NCBI GenBank assembly: GCA_013180625.2
Contig: SNVD02009713.1
Coordinates: forward strand, 186,001 to 250,000
DNA length: 64,000 bases
From: Boswellia sacra
Taxonomy: Eukaryota; Streptophyta; Magnoliopsida; Sapindales; Burseraceae
Direction of reading: 5' to 3'
Part shown: positions 58,748 to 64,000 of the stretch, piece after piece
Layout of the letters: each line of letters opens with the position of its first letter
Numbering within the stretch: position 1 is the first letter of the stretch
The notes under the pieces: model-generated
Seen by the model: the letters and a program-made list of their open reading frames with translations, nothing else
Told to the model about the DNA's origin: nothing
Databases searched by the model: none
Translations under genes and position numbers: made by a program

Positions 58748-60106
58748 TGATGAACACTTCAATATGTATACTTAATAAGAGTTTAATTCATCATATTGCA
58801 TTAATAGTGTCATTAAATTCCTCAACTTAAGCATATTTGTAGTCTTTGCATCTTTGGAATTAACTTTCTCTTAATTTAGGTTTTGTTATAGGTTCGGTAA
58901 AATAAGCATAACTTTCTATTTATAGATCAGAATGGTGCAAATCTTAATGTTTTGAAACGCTAATTAAATTATCTACAAGATTGTATTCAACAAGCATCAT
59001 CATATTCGGGCTCTTAGTAGACCAAAAATGGGCTTGATGTAAACCCATCTGCAGATTCAGCCTAGCCTGACCATGCCTCAGTATTTTGACCATATCTCTT
59101 AGAATACGTATCCAAATTGTATGAATCAAGATGTTCTAGAAAACTGAGAGAAATATTTACGACTTTCATGAAGACATATGATTAAAATTCACAATAATTC
59201 AAGGTCAAACTCGGTGGTCAAAGTCGGTTCACCTAATTACCCCAATTGTCAAAGTTGGTGCATCTAATATTTGACAATTATTCCTTTGTAATTTGACAAG
59301 TTTGCCCCTGAATGTATCTATAAATAGAGGTGCCTTGTGACCCATTAGGGCATCTTGGCCTTAGCTAGGATCTTGTATTGTGTATATCTTGTTATTCTCT
59401 CTTGTGTGTTATTAATGAATTTCCTTTTTCTTGTAATTAGTTTTCTTTCTCTTATAATGTCTTTCTAATTTCTCTCTTGCTATGGTGAAAGGGTGAAACC
59501 CTTGATATGAGAGTAAAGATTCTCTAATCTTTTAATATGTGCTTAATTATCATAATCTTATGTTGTTTATTTTATATTATTTATATTTACTTTCTTAATC
59601 AATCTTGACACCACTCGTAAAGTGGAGGTCTTGATCCATTGTCGACAATCCTTGGAACATCAAATGCTTGGATACTTTCTAGATGTCATATGGTTCTTCC
59701 TTACTGACATGAATCTAGTTAGAAACCTTGATTTGTTATAGACATATGGTGATTGGCACATTGGATGCTTGAACCCATTTACAATTAGTGGTATAAATAT
59801 TGGTAACGAAGCAAATATAATTCATACTAAAATGGGTTGTTTATCCTTATTTGAATTATCAAGGGCGGATCCCTTAACCTTAGCTTTCATTATTATTGTG
59901 TTAATTCCTTTTACTTGCGTATTTTAATTATTCTAATCCATTGTTGATATTTTCTTGTCACATCTTTGAATTATTCATATCATATTTGTCTAGCCTATAA
60001 TTTGTAGTGCTAAAATCTCCTTCCTCGTGGATCGACCCCAGTCTCATCGGGTTTTATTACTTCGACACTCCTATACTTGGGAGACAATCCTTTTTCAGAT
60101 GTGTCA
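58748..60106 (+). repeat. 5' LTR of the Athila-like element
   Basis: Starts TGATGAACAC and ends gtgTCA, about 1359 bp. A TATAAATA box lies at 59319-59326. Confidence 0.88.
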
Positions 60107-60112
60107 AATTTT

Positions 60113-60131
60113 TGGCGCCGTTGCCGGGGAA
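60113..60131 (+). other. Primer-binding site, tRNA-Asp type
   Basis: TGGCGCCGTTGCCGGGGAA lies six bases after the LTR. It is the standard Athila-lineage primer site. Confidence 0.88.
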
Positions 60132-60414
60132 GGTAAAATTTGGCGTACAAAATTGTAAGTACTCTCTTTTCCCATTTCTATTTTTATTTTTCTTGTATGT
60201 GTTCATCTTTTCTCTCCCCATTTCTATTTTTATTTTTCTTGCATATGTTAATCTTTTCTTTATTTTTGCATTAGTTGATAGAATTATTTGTAGCCACTCA
60301 TCTTCTTTGGAAACATGCTCATGCCCAACCAAGAACATTAATGGATTACATAAGAACTTGTGCACAATCATGCATAGTCTTCCCTCATGATGCAAAATAT
60401 TTCAACCATGAAGC

Positions 60415-61640
60415 CATGGATTTCCTAGACTTACTAGCGAAAAATGCCTAAAATTGGAGTAATGTTGACACCTATGAGGTGCCAAGAACATCTAGTAGAG
60501 GCATTTATAACTTTAGGGAAAATCATGATTTTCATGTCAAATGTGCATCCCTAGCTAAAAGATTCGAGGATTTAGAAATGTGGTCTATGCAAGAAAATGT
60601 CTGTCACACTTGTAATTCTAGTGATCATCCAACGGATGATTGCCCAAATGTGCCTACCTTTAGGAAAAGTCTCCATGACCAAACCAATGTTTTAAACACT
60701 TTCCAAAGGTCAAATCCTAATCCTTACTCACAAAAGTTTGGATGGAAAAATCACTTGAATTTTGATTGGAGGAATGATAATCATGCACAATCTTACCAAC
60801 CTCCCTTTCAATCATATCAAAATTTTCAAAAATCTCATGATCATGCATCTTATGAGGATCTCGAAGAAACATTGAATTCATTCATTACAAAGCAGGAGGC
60901 TTTTAATAGTCAAATTGCTCATACTATGGTGAACTTGAACGATGCTCTTGAAAAGTTTGCATTTGCACTTAGTCCTCATGAGAAAGGCGAGTTTCCATCT
61001 CAACTAGAGCCAAACTCCATCAATCCACATGTGAGTAATCCAAGTGGCCAACATCTAGATGAAGATTCGGTCAGTACTCTTCACGATGGTAAGGTTGATA
61101 AAGAACATATTCTTAACCCTTATGAGAAAGATGATGAATCAATCTTAAAGGGTAAGGAAGAGGTTAATAAACCTACACCTAACAAGGAAGAGATCGAATT
61201 CTCATTTATGCCCTCATGTCATCATGCAAAGGAACTTAACCAAAATTTTGACCTTAATGAATTTTTTAAGCATGATGAAAATGAGGAAGCTAATAAGACT
61301 AAAACTAATGTGGAAGACTACATCCAAAATGAGAATTTTTCAAGTCCTTTAGAAATCGGGTTAACTAGTTCATTTGAACCAAGTATGCAACTAGTGCCCA
61401 TTGCTTTTAAAGAAATTTCATTGCTTGATTTTATATAGGTGAAAGAGATTAAGAGTTGGGAGCCATGTTTTGAAAAAAGGCAGGAAGAAACATCCATACT
61501 CAAGAATGCATGCCTCAAGGACAGACAAACTCAATTAGTGGTAATCTTTTCCATTCTTACAAATAAAGGAAAAAGAAAGGTACCACCTCAATGGCATATT
61601 TTTGATCGTGGTAAATTACTTTCAAAGATATTCCTATTTT
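60415..61640 (+). pseudogene. Athila-type gag, 3' part only
   Basis: The frame reads MDFLDLLAKNA, a TAA stop at about 60449, then NWSNVDTYEVPRTSSRGIYN onward. A CX2CX4HX4C knuckle is present (CHTCNSSDHPTDDC, near 60603), then FGWKNHLNFDWRN, characteristic of Athila gag. The long acidic C-terminal part to 61438 is followed after a TAG by further in-frame sequence (KEIKSWEPCFEKRQEE) to about 61640. The N-terminal half of gag is missing: only about 300 bp separates the primer site from this fragment. Confidence 0.78.
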
Positions 61641-61813
61641 GCCCTTTTAATCAAATTTTATTCGTTTGTGCCATATTTTCATTTCCATTTTTATTTTTAT
61701 TCTTGATTTTTGCTATCATTTCTAGTTTGTTTTTATTTTATTTTATGTGTTTTTATTTTAGTGTGTGTTTGTCTTTTATTTTTCGGTCAAGTGGCGGATA
61801 TGGTACTCCATAG

Positions 61814-63390
61814 CTTTTAAAGTCGGTTTTTCAGTTCCCTAAAAACTGTTACTCACCTTGCATTCATTTTCTTTTCTTTTCTCTTATTTTCTTCATAGTC
61901 TTGGGAATCTGACTCAAAACGACCCTGTTTACCAGTTTATAAGAAAACTAGATGGGAAGCATATCCCCAACTCATAGAAGGTGTTTAAGCCATTTCTGGA
62001 CGTAAAACCAAAGGAAGATGTGAGCCACAGTCACAACTACCTATACAAATGCATGTGTGCCATCAATTTTTAAATTTTTTGTCTTTTATTTTATTTGTAG
62101 CATTTTATTCTATGAGTCTTTCAGGTCGTCTCTCTTGAATAAAGAAGCTTCAGGTAATGTCTCCTATACTTTATCTCTCTACATTTAAACATTGAGGAAA
62201 ATGTTTTATTTGGTTGGGGGGGGGGGAAGGATAGTAGACATAAGTATGTTTTGAATTTTCTTTTTCTTGCAAAAAAAAAAAAGCGAGTTAGTAATTAGAT
62301 TCAGAGTGCGGCGTAAGGAGTTCAAATCCTCTTGAGACGCATTCTGGTCAGGAATGGCAGAGTAAGGAGGACCAGTTTGAACTCTTGAAACCCATTCTAA
62401 CCAATTTGTCATTTTATTTTGATTTTGTGAACTCATTTTAGCTAACTTGATATTATTTAGTCTTGATTTTTGAATTTTATAACAAGGAGGTCTTATTCAT
62501 TTCACTTTGAATTATTCAAATCTATGAACTCTCACAACCTTATCATTTAATAAATTGTGTGCTTATGTACTCCTTAAGCAAGTATTCATGAACCTTTCTT
62601 CACACACACACACACACATACCTTGATGCATGATTGTGGGTGGCAAAATAAAATGTTGTAATATTTGAGTTCTTTTGTTTTGTTCAGGATAACAACACAA
62701 AGGAAGGGGAAAGTTAAAAAAACAAAAACAAAAAAACAAAAAAAAAACAAAAAAAGAGGGAAAAAAAGAGAGCAAGTAGTTGTGGATAAGTTTGGTCTCG
62801 TAGCCTCCTTAATTCGAGCAATTAAGCTCGAGGGGTGCCTCAACACCTAATACCCTAAGACCAACTGGTTTGGGAGCTATTGATCCAAAGCTCGCTACAT
62901 GGATTAAGGAGAAAGCTTAATGGGATTGAACATTGTACTATTCACAAGTTTCTAAGCAAAAATAAAGTATCGACAACCCGAGTCGTTAAGCTCGTAGGGG
63001 TGTCTTAACACCTAATGCCCTAAGGCCAACTGGTCTGGGAGCCATTAGCCTAAGGCTCGCTACATGGGTTAAAGATGCATTCTTTAAAAAAAAAAACACA
63101 TATATATATAAAATAAATGAATGCCCCCTACCTAAAGTTGTTAGCCTTAACAAATATTAGAACCGATATGGCTTCTTTCTAATAAGCCCTATTGTCATGT
63201 GTCGACTGAGCACAAAAAGAAGGTTTATTGATATCTTGACTGAAGGGTACATGAGTCATAAAAAAATGGTTGCGAGTTTGTTTATTTGGATAAAATCAAG
63301 GAGAGTACAATAATGACCACCTTGGATGTAAAATTCTATAAATCACTTCTAAATAATAACGCTTTAATTGCTAGGGACTAGCAATAAGCT
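61814..63390 (+). other. Noncoding 3' interior of the Athila-like element
   Basis: Contains a G run (62217-62226, after tttggttgg) of the sort Athila elements carry after their ORFs, a (CA)n run at 62602-62620 and an A-rich tract at 62714-62770. Two diverged copies of a segment of about 105 bp follow (62793-62905 and 62975-63075), sharing aagctcg, ggggtg, acaccta, ccaactgg and gctcgctacatgg. No pol domain is seen. Confidence 0.65.
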
Positions 63391-63402
63391 AGTTGGGGGG
63401 TG
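63391..63402 (+). other. Polypurine tract of the Athila-like element
   Basis: AGTTGGGGGGTG directly precedes the 3' LTR start TGATGAAC. Confidence 0.75.
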
Positions 63403-64000
63403 TGATGAACACTTAAATATGTATGTTTAATAAGAGCTTAATTCATCATATTGCATTAATAGTGTCATTAAATTCCTCAACTTAAGCATGTTTGTAGTCT
63501 TTGCATCTTTGGAATTAACTTTCTCTTAATTTTGATTTTGTTACAGGTTTGGTAAAATGGACATAACTTTCTATTTATAGATCAGAATAGTGCAAATCTT
63601 AATGTTTTGAAAAGCTACTTAAATTATCTACAAGATTGTATTTCACAAGTATCATCAAATTTGGGCTCTTAGTAGACCAAAAATGGGCTTGATGTGAACC
63701 CATCTGTAGATTCGGCCTAGCCTGACCATGCCTCAGTATTTGAATCATATCTCTCAGAATACGTATCCAAATTGTATGAATCAAGATGTTATAGAAAGCT
63801 GAGATAAATATCTACGACTTTCATGCAGACATATGATTAAAATTCACAATAATTCAAGGTCAAAATTAGTGGTCAAAGTCAATTCACCTAATTACCCCAA
63901 TTGTCAAAGTTGGTGCATCTAATATTTGACAATTATTCCTTTGTAATTTGACAAGTTTGCCCCTGAATGTATCTATAAATAGAGGTTCCTTGTGACCCAT
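63403..64000 (+). repeat. 3' LTR of the Athila-like element, partial
   Basis: Corresponds base for base to 58748-59345, including a TATAAATA box at 63974-63981. The window ends before the LTR does. Confidence 0.9.

Larger units (their letters stand above)
58748..64000 (+). mobile_element. Non-autonomous Athila-like (gypsy) LTR element, cut by the window end
   Basis: The 5' LTR (58748-60106) is followed by a tRNA-Asp-type primer site and a gag 3' fragment. A long noncoding stretch, a G-rich tract and the start of the 3' LTR at 63403 come next. The first 598 bp of the two LTRs align without a single indel and differ at about 38 positions. No protease, RT, RNase H or integrase is present between them, so it is non-autonomous. 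It is inserted in minisatellite C. Confidence 0.9.

Noticed and set aside
58257..58775. Leucine-rich repeat protein gene
   Set aside because: The 14-residue repeat is translated minisatellite. It lacks the LRR consensus spacing and continues into a transposon LTR.
1..64000. A new defence or biosynthetic gene cluster
   Set aside because: The four intact genes belong to unrelated, well-known families. Everything else is transposon-derived, a receptor kinase pseudogene or noncoding.

Overview
The window is nuclear DNA of a eudicot plant: AT-rich intergenic DNA, spliced genes with GT-AG introns, plant-specific gene families and plant transposon lineages. I cannot name the species. There is no sign of bacterial or organellar DNA.

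The genic core is about 9.3-26.6 kb and holds four intact genes: a membrane-anchored apyrase (9 exons, minus), a SIP1-type aquaporin (3 exons, minus), the cytokinesis syntaxin KNOLLE/SYP111 (one coding exon, plus) and violaxanthin de-epoxidase VDE (5 exons, minus). I reconstructed every exon from splice signals, and each frame closes exactly (471, 245, 313 and 483 residues). The genes do not form a pathway. Their order matters because, as I recall the Arabidopsis map, APY1-SIP1;1 (and APY2-SIP1;2) are neighbours, and KNOLLE-VDE are neighbours elsewhere. This window appears to join both pairs in one block. Three M-phase (MSA) core motifs sit in the KNOLLE promoter.

The rest is mostly transposon-derived. 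From 0-7.4 kb there is a decayed Mutator-like element with a MuDR-type transposase on the minus strand and a DUF1985 (Ulp1-associated) reading frame on the plus strand. At 7.9-8.4 kb is a hAT-type MITE with a perfect 8-bp target duplication. From 30.0-38.5 kb is a Ty1/copia element with 410-bp LTRs. Its 3' LTR is split by a LINE-like element that carries only ORF1. From 41.2-45.4 kb is an older element with short inverted termini, cut by a 3055-bp non-autonomous copia element (363-bp LTRs, perfect target duplication) whose leader holds a dense TGACGTGG array. From 46.9-51.4 kb is a decayed S-domain (G-type lectin) receptor kinase on the minus strand, followed by two copies of one 0.7-0.8 kb inverted-repeat element. 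From 54.3-58.7 kb is a minus-strand Tat/Ogre-like LTR next to four kinds of minisatellite. The last of these, with a 42-bp (14-codon) unit, is interrupted by a non-autonomous Athila-like element that runs off the window end.

I found no new multi-gene system. The best leads are the gene-order block, the KNOLLE promoter motifs, the ORF1-only LINE, the TGACGTGG array and the minisatellite/LTR arrangement.
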